Positions 51,612 to 60,291 of a stretch of DNA of 64,000 bases are shown in pieces. The position numbers and the translations under genes are program-made. The notes below the pieces were generated by a model. The model ran no database searches. It was not told where the DNA came from and was given only the letters and a program-made list of their open reading frames with translations. The stretch is from Neorhizobium populisoli. Its GTDB lineage: Bacteria; Pseudomonadota; Alphaproteobacteria; Rhizobiales; Rhizobiaceae. Positions within the stretch are counted from its first letter, which is position 1, and every line of letters begins with the position of its first letter. The stretch spans positions 1 through 64,000 of the forward strand of contig NZ_JAHYCB010000017.1 in assembly GCF_019430945.1 (NCBI RefSeq), written 5' to 3'.

Positions 51612-52511
51612 TTAATCCAGCATGACCATATGGGCCGGGAGCTGCTCCTCGAAAAACTTGGAGAACGACGCGATGCGGGGCGGCAGGGCCTGATAGGGCG
51701 GATAGAACAGCGTGAGCCAGAGGTCCGGCGGCGCCCATCCCTTGAAGACATGCACCAGACGTCCACTGCGGATGTGTTCCGCGATGTTGAAACCGGGAAG
51801 CAGGGCAACGCCAGCCCCATCCGCAGCCATGTCCGCCAGGACCTCGCCGCTGTTGGCGCTGAAAGCACGGCCCGCCGAGATCGCAATGCTCGAGCCGCTG
51901 TCCGACAGCACCCAGTTCTCCCGCCGACTTTCTCCGCTGTAGGCAAGGCAATCGTCAGGTTTCAGCTCATTGGGGTGTTGCATGTCGACGAAGCGGCTGC
52001 CGGGTGCTGCGACGAGGATGCGCGGCACGACGCGAATCTTTCTCCAAATGGTGAACTTGTCGGACGGCTGTGAGGAGATGCGGATCGCCAAGTCATAGTC
52101 GTCGTCAACGATGTTCACCAGCCCGTCGGAGAGCGAAATCTCGAAGCACATCTTGGGATATTTGTCCTTGAAGCCGGACAGGATCGGCGGCAGCACGACT
52201 TTTCCGAACCAGGTCGGCGCGCTGATCCTGAGACGGCCCTCCTCGGCCTTGTGGGCGTTCATCATCTCACGCCGCGCGTCCTCGAGCGATTTCACCGCCG
52301 GCTGAATCTGCGCCGCGAAGATCGCGCCATCGGTGGTCAGGGAGACCTGCCGCGTCGTGCGCACGAAGAGCTGGACGCCGAGCTCCGCCTCAAGGGCGGC
52401 GATGGCGCGCGTGACGGCCGCCGGCGTCATGTCCAGTTCGCGGGCCACTTGCGCGAAATTCCGCTTCTCGGCGGCAAGGAGAAAGGTGCGCAGGGCCTTG
52501 TAGTCGTTCAT
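51612..52511 (-). CDS. LysR-family regulator of the ring-cleavage cluster
   Basis: A 299-aa LysR protein. YKALRTFLLAAEKRNFAQVA and MTPAAVTRAIAALEAELGVQ form the helix-turn-helix; EGRLRISAPTWFGKVVLPPI starts the effector domain. It is divergent from the ring-cleaving dioxygenase with 117 bases between, which contain ATTGCAAT and ATTGCATT. The same kind of motif appears before the three other transcription units to the right, so it probably controls the whole 52-60 kb cluster. The effector is perhaps a quinone or phenolic compound (inference). Confidence 0.92.
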   Translation of the reverse strand: MNDYKALRTFLLAAEKRNFAQVARELDMTPAAVTRAIAALEAELGVQLFVRTTRQVSLTTDGAIFAAQIQPAVKSLEDARREMMNAHKAEEGRLRISAPTWFGKVVLPPILSGFKDKYPKMCFEISLSDGLVNIVDDDYDLAIRISSQPSDKFTIWRKIRVVPRILVAAPGSRFVDMQHPNELKPDDCLAYSGESRRENWVLSDSGSSIAISAGRAFSANSGEVLADMAADGAGVALLPGFNIAEHIRSGRLVHVFKGWAPPDLWLTLFYPPYQALPPRIASFSKFFEEQLPAHMVMLD

Positions 52512-52549
52512 GGGATTATTTCACTCTGTGCAATGCTGTGGGAATTAGT

Positions 52550-52590
52550 ATTGCAATTCCGCCCGGCAATCAACCGGCCTATATTGCATT
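52550..52590. promoter_or_regulatory. candidate LysR binding region (ATTGCAAT motif)
   Basis: ATTGCAAT (52550-52557) and ATTGCATT (52583-52590) are spaced 33 bases centre to centre, within the divergent LysR/dioxygenase space; GTGCAATG lies just to the left. ATTGCAAT is a short palindrome with AT-rich flanks, as LysR boxes often are. Similar elements precede the next three units. Confidence 0.5.
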
Positions 52591-52628
52591 CACGTAACAG
52601 ACACGAGTGCTGACTGAAAGGCATCGAC

Positions 52629-53564
52629 ATGATCAAGGATATCAAGGGGCTGCACCACGTGACGTCGATGGCGTCAGACGCGCGGCAGAACAACCGCTTC
52701 TTCACCGAAACGCTCGGCCTGCGCCGCGTCAAGCAGACGGTAAACTTCGACGACCCGAGCGTCCATCATCTCTATTACGGTGACCAGACGGGGTCAGCCG
52801 GAACAGTCATGACCTGCTTCCCGTTCGAAAACATGATGCTCGGGCGTCCCGGCGTGGGCGAGGTCGGCGAGACGCAGTTCTCCGTGCCCAGGGGATCGCT
52901 CAAATTCTGGCAGGATCGTCTCCTGGCGCAGGGCGTCGACGGGCTGGAAACGGACACCGTCTTCGGTGCCGGCAGGCTTCGGTTCATGGGTCCAGATGGC
53001 GACAGCCTAGCGCTGGTCGAGTCAGCCGACGACCGCCGCTCGTCTCCCTGGCTCGCCGGGGCCATCCCGGAAGACGCCGCGATCCGTGGTTTTGCAGGCG
53101 CCCGCTTCAGTCTGCATGATACGGCTGCCACCGAGGAACTGCTGAGCTTCATGGGCTATCAGCGCGCGGAAAGGCAAGGCGACGTGACACGCTTCGTCAT
53201 TCCGAACGGAAACGGTGCCGATACGATCGATCTGCAGCTTCTCCCCAAGACGCCCTTCGCACGGCAAGGCGCAGGGTCGGTACACCACATCGCCTTTGCC
53301 GTCGACAATCGCGAGAAGCAGCTCGAGGTCCGCAAGGCGCTGATGGCCACCGGCTACCAGGTCACGCCCGTGATCGACCGGGACTATTTCTGGGCGATCT
53401 ATTTCCGCACGCCGGGCGGCATATTGTTCGAGATCGCCACCAACGAGCCGGGCTTTGACCGCGACGAGGACACCGCCAATCTCGGGCAGGCGCTCAAGCT
53501 GCCGAGCCGGTATGAGGCATTCCGCGCGGAGATCGAGGCCAACCTCCCCTCGCTGGCTGCGTAA
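52629..53564 (+). CDS. glyoxalase-fold ring-cleaving dioxygenase (MhqO-like)
   Basis: A 311-aa vicinal-oxygen-chelate protein with two glyoxalase modules. LHHVTSMASDARQNNRFFTE holds the first metal His; GSVHHIAFAVDNREKQLEVR the second His; TPGGILFEIATNEPGF the Glu. This is the pattern of MhqO/LinE/PcpA-type (hydro)quinone ring-cleaving dioxygenases using Fe(II). It is cytoplasmic. It is divergent from the LysR gene, and a strong terminator follows. The likely substrate is a hydroquinone, but this is by family only. Confidence 0.9.
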   Translation: MIKDIKGLHHVTSMASDARQNNRFFTETLGLRRVKQTVNFDDPSVHHLYYGDQTGSAGTVMTCFPFENMMLGRPGVGEVGETQFSVPRGSLKFWQDRLLAQGVDGLETDTVFGAGRLRFMGPDGDSLALVESADDRRSSPWLAGAIPEDAAIRGFAGARFSLHDTAATEELLSFMGYQRAERQGDVTRFVIPNGNGADTIDLQLLPKTPFARQGAGSVHHIAFAVDNREKQLEVRKALMATGYQVTPVIDRDYFWAIYFRTPGGILFEIATNEPGFDRDEDTANLGQALKLPSRYEAFRAEIEANLPSLAA

Positions 53565-53591
53565 CCGGCCTAACCCACATTGCTGTAGACG

Positions 53592-53625
53592 AAGGCCGCG
53601 GTCCGAAAGGATCGCGGCCTTTTTG
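53592..53625 (+). terminator. Rho-independent terminator after dioxygenase
   Basis: AGGCCGCGGTCC and GGATCGCGGCCT form a near-perfect stem around GAAA, followed by TTTTT. It cleanly separates the dioxygenase gene from the isochorismatase-like unit. Confidence 0.88.
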
Positions 53626-53686
53626 CTACTCGCTCCGCTCAGCGTCCCCTGACTATTTCGTTTTCGACAATTCACTAGAAATATTT

Positions 53687-53694
53687 ATTGCAAT
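53687..53694. promoter_or_regulatory. ATTGCAAT element before isochorismatase-like operon
   Basis: A perfect ATTGCAAT lies about 138 bases upstream of the start of the isochorismatase-like gene, with AT-rich flanks. It is the same octamer as in the LysR/dioxygenase space. Confidence 0.45.
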
Positions 53695-53831
53695 TTTGCG
53701 CGCATGCGGTCGGCGGTAAGTTCGATTTCAGCAGCCGAGACGGCAGCGAACAGCCAGCAGGCCCCGGAAGCTCCCGACAGCCGCAACTGATTTCGGGCGC
53801 CGTTCGCGGGCCCAACCAAGAGGAAAGAACC

Positions 53832-54521
53832 ATGTCCAAGCTTGAAGTCCTAACCCCGGCAAACAGCCAGCTCATCTTCATCGACCAGCAGCCACAGATG
53901 GCTTTCGGCGTCCAGTCGATCGACCGCCAGACGCTGAAGAACAACGTCGTCGGCCTTGCCAAGGCAGCAAAGATTTTCGACATCCCAACCACCATTACCA
54001 CGGTCGAGACGCTCTCCTTCTCGGGCAATACCTTTCCGGAGCTGCTCGCGGTCTACCCTGAGAACGACATCCTCGAACGGACCTCGATGAATTCGTGGGA
54101 CGATCAGAACGTCCGCGACGCACTGGCCAGGAATGCCGCCGCCGGCCGTAAGAAGATCGTCGTCTCCGGTCTGTGGACGGAAGTCTGCAACACCACCTTC
54201 GCCCTTTCCGCTCTCCACGACGTTCCGGACTACGAAATTTATATGGTTGCCGATGCCTCCGGCGGCACCTCGCTGGAAGCGCATAACCGCGCCATGGACC
54301 GCATGGTGCAGGCTGGCGTGATCCCAGTCACCTGGCAGCAGGTCCTGCTCGAATGGCAGCGCGATTGGGCACGCAAGGAGAGCTACGACGCCGTCACGAC
54401 GCTGGTGAAGGAGCATTCGGGCGCCTACGGCATGGGCATCGACTATGCCTACACGATGGTTCACGGCGCGGAAGAACGCGTCAAGCACGGCAAGCGCATC
54501 GGCCCGAACCCGGCGAAGTAG
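53832..54521 (+). CDS. isochorismatase-family cysteine hydrolase (YcaC-like)
   Basis: A 229-aa hydrolase. NSQLIFIDQQPQMAFGVQSI carries the catalytic Asp; GRKKIVVSGLWTEVCNTTFA carries the catalytic Cys in the EVC motif; the Lys between them lies near KKIVVSG. YcaC-type proteins form octamers and hydrolyse amide- or ether-like bonds, with unknown physiological substrate. The start has AGAGGAAAG upstream. It begins an operon with XapX and the amidohydrolase, under the ATTGCAAT element. Confidence 0.9.
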   Translation: MSKLEVLTPANSQLIFIDQQPQMAFGVQSIDRQTLKNNVVGLAKAAKIFDIPTTITTVETLSFSGNTFPELLAVYPENDILERTSMNSWDDQNVRDALARNAAAGRKKIVVSGLWTEVCNTTFALSALHDVPDYEIYMVADASGGTSLEAHNRAMDRMVQAGVIPVTWQQVLLEWQRDWARKESYDAVTTLVKEHSGAYGMGIDYAYTMVHGAEERVKHGKRIGPNPAK

Positions 54522-54579
54522 TAGTCCTGCCCCTGCTCCGGCATTTCGCCGGAGCGGAATCAATCCGGAAAGGTGTCCC

Positions 54580-54867
54580 ATGAAAATGTATGTCATGTCG
54601 CTCGGCGCGGGTCTCATCGTCGGGATCGTCTACAGCCTCCTGAACGTCCGTTCGCCCGCCCCGCCCGTCGTCGCCCTGGTCGGCCTGCTCGGCATTCTGG
54701 TCGGCGAGCAGTTCCTTCCTCTCGCCAGGACGCTGCTGGCGCAGGAACCCGCAGCGGTCTCTTGGATCAACCAGATCAGGCCGCATATTTTCGGCCACCT
54801 CCCGAAAGGCGCAAAGCAGGGCGAGCTGGCTCAGCGGCCGACGACCGATATAGAGGGGCAGAGCTGA
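54580..54867 (+). CDS. XapX-domain (DUF1427) small membrane protein
   Basis: A 95-aa protein. MKMYVMSLGAGLIVGIVYSL and PPVVALVGLLGILVGEQFLP are two membrane helices and the XapX signature (G-x-x-x-G-x-x-Y-x-x-x-x-x-x-x-x-P-P). The tail (HIFGHLPKGAKQGELAQRPT) is cytoplasmic or periplasmic and hydrophilic. XapX proteins are found beside transport and amidohydrolase genes with unknown function. Its stop overlaps the amidohydrolase start in TGATG. Confidence 0.85.
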   Translation: MKMYVMSLGAGLIVGIVYSLLNVRSPAPPVVALVGLLGILVGEQFLPLARTLLAQEPAAVSWINQIRPHIFGHLPKGAKQGELAQRPTTDIEGQS

Positions 54868-56846
54868 TGACGACGCGCCGGACCTTTCTTGGCGGGGCGT
54901 CCAGCCTCGCCTTCTCGAACCTCTTCTCCCCGGCGAGAGCCGCCGATCCCAACCACAGAGTAGACACGATGCATCCCGACCTAATCCTCCATAACGGTCG
55001 CGTGACCACGCTCGACCGCGCAAACCCGAATGCGACCGCGATTGCCATCAAGGATGGTCTCTTCCTGGAAGTCGGCGCTGACAGCGACATCATGGCGCTC
55101 GCCGGATCCTCCACGAAGATCATCGACCTGAAGGGCAAGCGGGTTCTGCCCGGCCTGATCGACAACCACACTCACGTGGTGCGCGGCGGCCTGAACTACA
55201 ATATGGAACTGCGCTGGGACGGCGTTCGCTCGCTGGTGGATGCCATGGAAATGCTGAAGCGGCAGGTGGCGATCACGCCGGCCCCGCAATGGGTTCGCGT
55301 TGTCGGCGGCTTCACCGAACACCAGTTTGCCGAAAAGCGCCTGCCGACAATCGAGGAGATCAATGCTGTCGCGCCCGATACGCCGGTCTTCCTGCTGCAT
55401 CTCTACGACCGCGCGCTGCTGAACGGCGCCGCCCTGCGAGCCGTCGGCTACACCCGCGACACGCCGAATCCGCCCGGTGGCGAGATTACCCGCGATGCCA
55501 ACGGCAACCCGACTGGTCTGCTGCTGGCCACGCCAAATGCAGGTATCCTGTATTCGACGCTTGGAAAGGGACCGAAGCTTCCGTTTGATTACCAGGTGAA
55601 TTCGACCCGCCACTTCATGCGGGAACTGAACCGCCTTGGGATCACTGGTGTGATCGATGCGGGCGGCGGCTCTCAGAACTACCCCGACGATTACGAGGTC
55701 ATCCAGAAGCTCTCCGACGAGAACCAGATGACCGTACGTCTAGCCTACAACCTCTTCACCCAAAAGCCCAAGGAAGAGAAGCAGGACTTTCTCAACTGGA
55801 CATCCTCGGTCAAATATAAGCAGGGTAACGACTATTTCCGTCACAATGGTGCCGGCGAAATGCTGGTCTTCTCGGCCGCCGACTTCGAGGACTTCCGCCA
55901 GCCGCGTCCGGAAATGGGCCCGGAGATGGAAGGCGAACTGGAAGAGGTAGTGCGGGTTCTGGCCGAAAACCGTTGGCCATGGCGCCTGCATGCGACCTAT
56001 GACGAGACCATCTCGCGTTCACTCGACGTTTTCGAAAAGGTCAACAAGGACATTCCCCTCGAAGGCCTGAACTGGTTCTTCGACCATGCCGAGACCATCT
56101 CCGACCGCTCCATCGACCGGATTGCGGCGCTCGGCGGCGGCATCGCCACGCAGCACCGCATGGCCTATCAGGGTGAGTATTTCGTCGAGCGCTATGGCCA
56201 CGGCGTCGCGCAGGCCACGCCGCCGACCAAGCGCATGCTGGAAAAGGGCGTCAACGTCTCGGCGGGCACCGATGCCACGCGCGTCGCCTCGTACAATCCG
56301 TGGGTTTCGCTGTCGTGGATGGTGACCGGCAAGACGGTCGGCGGCATGCAGCTCTATCCGCGCGCCAACTGCCTCGACCGCGAGACGGCGCTTCGCATGT
56401 GGACGGAAAAGGTCACATGGTTCTCCAACGAGGAAGGCAAGAAGGGCCGCATCGAGAAGGGGCAGTTCGCCGATCTCGTGGTGCCCGACAAGGACTTCTT
56501 CGCCTGCGCCGAAGACGAGATTTCCTTCCTCGTGTCGGAACTCACCATGGTTGGCGGCAAGATCGTCTATGGTGCCGGCGACTTCAAGGCGCTGGACGAG
56601 AACGCTCTCCCGCCTGCCATGCCGGACTGGTCGCCGGTGCGCAAGTTCGGCGGCTATGCGGCCTGGGGAGAACCGGAAGGCGCAGGTGCGCGCTCGCTCC
56701 GCCGTACGGCGATCTCGACCTGTGGCTGCGCCAGCGACTGCGGCGTGCATGGCCACGACCATGCCGGTGCCTGGACCGCGAAACTTCCGATCGCAGACCT
56801 CAAGGGTTTCTTCGGCGCGCTTGGCTGCTCCTGCTGGGCGGTCTGA
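54867..56846 (+). CDS. exported YtcJ-type amidohydrolase with Cys-rich tail
   Basis: A 659-aa protein. The start TTRRTFLGGASSLAFSNLFS is a twin-arginine-type signal, so the enzyme may be exported folded with metal. VLPGLIDNHTHVVRGGLNYN has the HxH metal site; WFFDHAETI the later His; VSAGTDATRVASYNPW the catalytic Asp. This is the YtcJ/amidohydrolase_3 family. The C-terminal 45 residues are unusual: TCGCASDCGVHGHDHAGAW and ALGCSCWAV contain six or so Cys and His. It is coupled to XapX. The substrate is perhaps an N-acyl or formamide compound; unknown. Confidence 0.9.
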   Translation: MTTRRTFLGGASSLAFSNLFSPARAADPNHRVDTMHPDLILHNGRVTTLDRANPNATAIAIKDGLFLEVGADSDIMALAGSSTKIIDLKGKRVLPGLIDNHTHVVRGGLNYNMELRWDGVRSLVDAMEMLKRQVAITPAPQWVRVVGGFTEHQFAEKRLPTIEEINAVAPDTPVFLLHLYDRALLNGAALRAVGYTRDTPNPPGGEITRDANGNPTGLLLATPNAGILYSTLGKGPKLPFDYQVNSTRHFMRELNRLGITGVIDAGGGSQNYPDDYEVIQKLSDENQMTVRLAYNLFTQKPKEEKQDFLNWTSSVKYKQGNDYFRHNGAGEMLVFSAADFEDFRQPRPEMGPEMEGELEEVVRVLAENRWPWRLHATYDETISRSLDVFEKVNKDIPLEGLNWFFDHAETISDRSIDRIAALGGGIATQHRMAYQGEYFVERYGHGVAQATPPTKRMLEKGVNVSAGTDATRVASYNPWVSLSWMVTGKTVGGMQLYPRANCLDRETALRMWTEKVTWFSNEEGKKGRIEKGQFADLVVPDKDFFACAEDEISFLVSELTMVGGKIVYGAGDFKALDENALPPAMPDWSPVRKFGGYAAWGEPEGAGARSLRRTAISTCGCASDCGVHGHDHAGAWTAKLPIADLKGFFGALGCSCWAV

Positions 56847-56870
56847 GACCATCTTCTCATGAATGAATGG

Positions 56871-56905
56871 ACGGGCAGCGGTGAGACCGCTGCCCGTTTC
56901 GTTTC
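56871..56905 (+). terminator. Rho-independent terminator after amidohydrolase
   Basis: ACGGGCAGCGGT and ACCGCTGCCCGT form a perfect 12-bp stem around GAG, followed by TTCGTTTC. It lies 25 bases after the amidohydrolase stop and ends that operon. Confidence 0.88.
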
Positions 56906-56920
56906 CGACCTAGGCAGATT

Positions 56921-56966
56921 ATTGCAATTAATGCAATGAAATGGAAATTATTCGTGCAATTGCGAG
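56921..56966. promoter_or_regulatory. ATTGCAAT elements before DoxX-MFS operon
   Basis: ATTGCAAT (56921-56928) is followed by ATGCAAT and GTGCAATTGCG within 45 bases, AT-rich and close to the terminator. It lies about 120 bases before the DoxX start. It is the richest cluster of the motif in the window. Confidence 0.5.
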
Positions 56967-57049
56967 ATAACGCCGTCCAGGACAATATCGCTCCATCGAA
57001 CAAACGCCGGTGCCGCTCGAACCGACCGGCCGAGCTTGCAGGAGCAACC

Positions 57050-57487
57050 ATGACCAGCCACTCCCTTTCAACAGCGCGCGGGGTTCTCGCCGACATCGCA
57101 GCGGCACCCGCCCTGCGGACGACTGCGCTTCTCGCGCTCTGCGCCGCCTACATTCAGGGGCCGCTCACCAAGATTACCGATTTCAACGGTGCGCTTGCCG
57201 AGATGGATCATTTCGGCCTGCACCCCGCAGCGTTCTTTGCGGTGACCGTCATCGTCTTCGAACTGACGGCCTCTACGATGGTCGTCTCGGGTTTGCTGCG
57301 CTGGGCCGGCGCTCTCTCCCTTGCATGCTTTACCATCATTGCCACCTTCATCGCGCTGCGCTTCTGGGAAATGGCGCCGGGCATGGAGCGCATGATGGCA
57401 ACCAACGCCTTCTTTGAACATCTTGGTCTTGCCGGGGCCTTCATCCTGGTTGCGGCATACGACCTCACAAAGGGAGCAGGCAAATGA
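57050..57487 (+). CDS. DoxX-family membrane protein
   Basis: A 145-aa inner-membrane protein with four hydrophobic segments: RTTALLALCAAYIQGPLTKI, PAAFFAVTVIVFELTASTMV, LSLACFTIIATFIALRFW and LAGAFILVAAYDL. DoxX proteins are subunits or partners of quinone-linked oxidoreductases and respond to oxidative and thiol stress. AGGAG lies ahead of the ATG. It overlaps the MFS gene by 4 bases. With the ring-cleaving enzyme it fits a quinone-stress theme. Confidence 0.85.
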   Translation: MTSHSLSTARGVLADIAAAPALRTTALLALCAAYIQGPLTKITDFNGALAEMDHFGLHPAAFFAVTVIVFELTASTMVVSGLLRWAGALSLACFTIIATFIALRFWEMAPGMERMMATNAFFEHLGLAGAFILVAAYDLTKGAGK

Positions 57488-59082
57488 GCGCGCCCAAGTC
57501 CTCCGGAGGCACGTTCGCGCCTCTTGCACAGCCCGTCTTCGCCGTCCTGTGGGCCGCCACAGTCCTCGGCAACACCGGAAGTTTTATGCGCGACGTCGCA
57601 AGTTCGTGGTTGATGACGGATCTTTCAGCTTCGCCCGCCGCCGTCGCCATGGTTCAGGCAGCTGGGACCTTGCCGATCTTCCTGCTCGCCATTCCGGCAG
57701 GCGTCCTCACGGACATCCTCGACCGTCGCAAGTTCCTCATCGCGGTGCAAATCCTGCTGGCATCAGTGAGCATCTCACTGATGGTTCTTTCGCAGACCGG
57801 TATGCTTTCGGTGAGCGCACTTGTGAGCCTGACCTTCCTGGGCGGCATCGGCGCCGCGTTGATGGGGCCGACCTGGCAGGCGATCGTTCCCGAGCTCGTA
57901 AAGCGGGAAGATGTGAAAAGCGCGGTCGCCCTTAACTCGCTGGGCATCAATATCGCCCGATCTATAGGACCGGCGGCTGGCGGCCTGCTTCTCGCCGCCT
58001 TCGGCGCGGGGATCACCTACGGCGCCGACGTCGCCAGCTACATCGTCGTGATCGCCGCTTTGCTCTGGTGGCCGCGCGCCAGGAAGACCAGCAACGCGCT
58101 TCAGGAAAACTTCTTCGGCGCCTTCCGTGCCGGCCTCCGGTACACCCGCTCCAGCAGACCGCTTCACGTCGTCCTTCTGCGGGCAGCGATCTTCTTCGCC
58201 TTCTCCAGCGCAGTCTGGGCCCTCCTTCCGCTGGTAGCGCGGCAACTGCTCGGCGGTGATGCCAGCTTCTACGGCATCCTCCTCGGCGCGGTCGGCGCAG
58301 GCGCGATCGGAGGGGCCCTCATCATACCGAGACTGCGCCAACGCATGGACTCCGACGGCCTGCTTCTGAGCGCCGCCATCGTTACCGCAGGCGTCATGGG
58401 AATACTTGCACTTGCACCGCCAAAGATCGTGGCGATCGTCGCGCTTCTCTTCCTTGGCGCTGCCTGGATCACCGCCCTGACGACGCTGAACGGCACGGCA
58501 CAGTCCGTTCTGCCGAACTGGGTGCGCGGTCGTGGTCTGGCCATCTACCTCACCGTGTTCAACGGCGCGATGACGGCTGGCAGCCTCGGCTGGGGCGCGG
58601 TTGGTGAAGCCGTCGGCATCCAGTCCACCCTGCTTATCGGCGCGGCAGGTCTGCTTGTTGCTGGCTTCATCATGCACCGCGTGAAGCTTCCGGCAGGCGA
58701 AGCTGACCTCGTCGCCTCCAACCACTGGCCCGAGCCGCTTGTGGCCGAACCCGTCGCACATGACCGCGGCCCGGTTCTGATCCTGATCGAATACAAGGTC
58801 GAGAAGCATCACCGCACCGCTTTCCTGCACGCCCTCGATCAGCTCTCCCAGGAACGTCGTCGTGACGGCGCCTATGGCTGGGGCGTCACCGAAGACTCGG
58901 CCGACCCGGAAAAGATCGTCGAGTGGTTCATGGTCGAATCCTGGGCGGAGCATCTTCGGCAGCACCAGCGGGTTTCGAACGCCGACGCCGACCTGCAGGG
59001 AAAGGTTCTCGCCTATCATGCCGGCACGGACAAGCCGGTCGTCCGCCACTTCCTGACGATCAACCGGCCCGGCACGGCCTGA
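57484..59082 (+). CDS. MFS exporter (EntS/MFS_3 type) with C-terminal alpha/beta-barrel domain
   Basis: A 532-aa protein. Residues 1-410 hold about twelve membrane helices; VASSWLMTDLSASPAAVAMV, IPAGVLTDILDRRKFLI and SLGINIARSIGPAAGGLLLA are typical of the MFS_3 (EntS-like) family. Residues about 425-530 (RGPVLILIEYKVEKHHRTAF, WFMVESWAEHLRQHQRVSNA) form an antibiotic-monooxygenase-type ferredoxin-like domain, a fusion known in this subfamily. It probably exports a toxic substrate or product of the cluster. It overlaps DoxX by 4 bases. Confidence 0.92.
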   Translation: MSAPKSSGGTFAPLAQPVFAVLWAATVLGNTGSFMRDVASSWLMTDLSASPAAVAMVQAAGTLPIFLLAIPAGVLTDILDRRKFLIAVQILLASVSISLMVLSQTGMLSVSALVSLTFLGGIGAALMGPTWQAIVPELVKREDVKSAVALNSLGINIARSIGPAAGGLLLAAFGAGITYGADVASYIVVIAALLWWPRARKTSNALQENFFGAFRAGLRYTRSSRPLHVVLLRAAIFFAFSSAVWALLPLVARQLLGGDASFYGILLGAVGAGAIGGALIIPRLRQRMDSDGLLLSAAIVTAGVMGILALAPPKIVAIVALLFLGAAWITALTTLNGTAQSVLPNWVRGRGLAIYLTVFNGAMTAGSLGWGAVGEAVGIQSTLLIGAAGLLVAGFIMHRVKLPAGEADLVASNHWPEPLVAEPVAHDRGPVLILIEYKVEKHHRTAFLHALDQLSQERRRDGAYGWGVTEDSADPEKIVEWFMVESWAEHLRQHQRVSNADADLQGKVLAYHAGTDKPVVRHFLTINRPGTA

Positions 59083-59118
59083 GAAGAAAGGGAGGCTGGT
59101 CTCCCGCCTCCTGCATAA

Positions 59119-59160
59119 TTTCAAAAAAGGCAATTATCTCGAAACAATTGCTACAATTGT
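59119..59160. promoter_or_regulatory. ATTGCAAT-related elements before arylesterase gene
   Basis: AATTTCAAAAAAGGCAATTATC, CAATTGCTACAATTG and TTGTTGG form an AT-rich patch with several CAATTG/GCAATT half-sites about 85 bases before the next start. The exact octamer is not present, so the match to the other sites is weaker. Confidence 0.35.
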
Positions 59161-59244
59161 TGGCTCACGCGTTTCTGGTCAATATACGTTCATCAGACGA
59201 GCACGGGGGCGCAAATACCAGGCGCCGATCACCGAGAAACCGAT

Positions 59245-60225
59245 ATGACAATGAACGATCTTCCCGTGACGCGCCGAGGCGCCCTGCTCTCCGGAGCCGC
59301 CGCCGCTGCCGCCTTGGCACTCCCAGCTTCCCTTTCCCTTGCGGCAGATGCTGCTTCCACCCATCACTCCATCGAAGGAACAACGACCATGAACACTGTA
59401 ACCACCAAGGACGGCGTCGAAATCTTCTATAAGGATTGGGGTCCAAAGGACGCCCAGCCGATCGTCTTCCACCACGGCTGGCCGCTGTCGTCGGACGACT
59501 GGGACGCGCAGATGCTGTTCTTCCTCCAGAACGGCTATCGCGTTGTCGCCCATGACCGTCGTGGACATGGCCGGTCGGCTCAGGTCTCCGAAGGTCACGA
59601 CATGGATCATTATGCCGCCGACGCCTTCGCCGTCGCCGAAGCGCTCGACCTCAAGAACGCCGTCCATATCGGCCACTCGACAGGGGGCGGCGAAGTTGCC
59701 CGCTATGTCGCCCGACACGGCGGGCCTGCCGGTCGCGTTGCCAAGGCCGTGCTTGTCTCTGCAGTTCCGCCGCTCATGCTCAAGACCCCGGCCAATCCCG
59801 AAGGACTACCCCTCGAGGTGTTCGACGGCTTCCGCTCGGCGCTGGCCGCCAACCGGGCACAGTTCTTCCGCGACGTTCCGGCCGGCCCGTTCTACGGCTT
59901 CAACCGTGACGGCGCCACGGCCTCCGAAGGTGTGATCCAGAACTGGTGGCGGCAGGGCATGATGGGCAGCGCCAAGGCGCACTACGATGGCATCAAGGCG
60001 TTTTCCGAGACTGATCAGACGGAAGACCTGAAGGCAATCAGTGTTCCGACGCTGGTTCTGCATGGCGAGGACGACCAGATCGTTCCGATCGGCGACGCGG
60101 CGCACAAGTCTATCAAGCTTCTCAGGACCGGTACGCTCAAGACCTATCCGGGCTTCTCGCACGGCATGCTGACGATCAATGCCGACGTCCTCAATGCAGA
60201 CCTACTGACCTTCGTTAGGGGCTGA
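59245..60225 (+). CDS. haloperoxidase/arylesterase-type alpha/beta hydrolase
   Basis: A 326-aa protein. An RR-containing leader (PVTRRGALLSGAAAAAALAL) precedes a complete hydrolase that begins at MNTVTTKDGVEIFYKDWG. IVFHHGWPLSSDDWDAQMLF, HIGHSTGGGEVARYVARHGG (Ser), LHGEDDQIVP (Asp) and GFSHGMLTIN (His) are those of non-haem chloroperoxidases. An internal ATG at 59389 has GAAGGA eight bases before it, so a cytoplasmic form could also be made. It follows the MFS gene and belongs to the cluster; the role is probably perhydrolase or esterase. Confidence 0.9.
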   Translation: MTMNDLPVTRRGALLSGAAAAAALALPASLSLAADAASTHHSIEGTTTMNTVTTKDGVEIFYKDWGPKDAQPIVFHHGWPLSSDDWDAQMLFFLQNGYRVVAHDRRGHGRSAQVSEGHDMDHYAADAFAVAEALDLKNAVHIGHSTGGGEVARYVARHGGPAGRVAKAVLVSAVPPLMLKTPANPEGLPLEVFDGFRSALAANRAQFFRDVPAGPFYGFNRDGATASEGVIQNWWRQGMMGSAKAHYDGIKAFSETDQTEDLKAISVPTLVLHGEDDQIVPIGDAAHKSIKLLRTGTLKTYPGFSHGMLTINADVLNADLLTFVRG

Positions 60226-60291
60226 CGATCAGGAGGACGGGGGCTCCGAACCTCCGTCGTCTTTCTCTCTTCCCACGTGCTTGGACCTATC

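Noticed and set aside
57775..59133. 452-aa minus-strand open frame
   Set aside because: It is the antisense shadow of the MFS exporter; the composition is low-complexity and no motif is seen.
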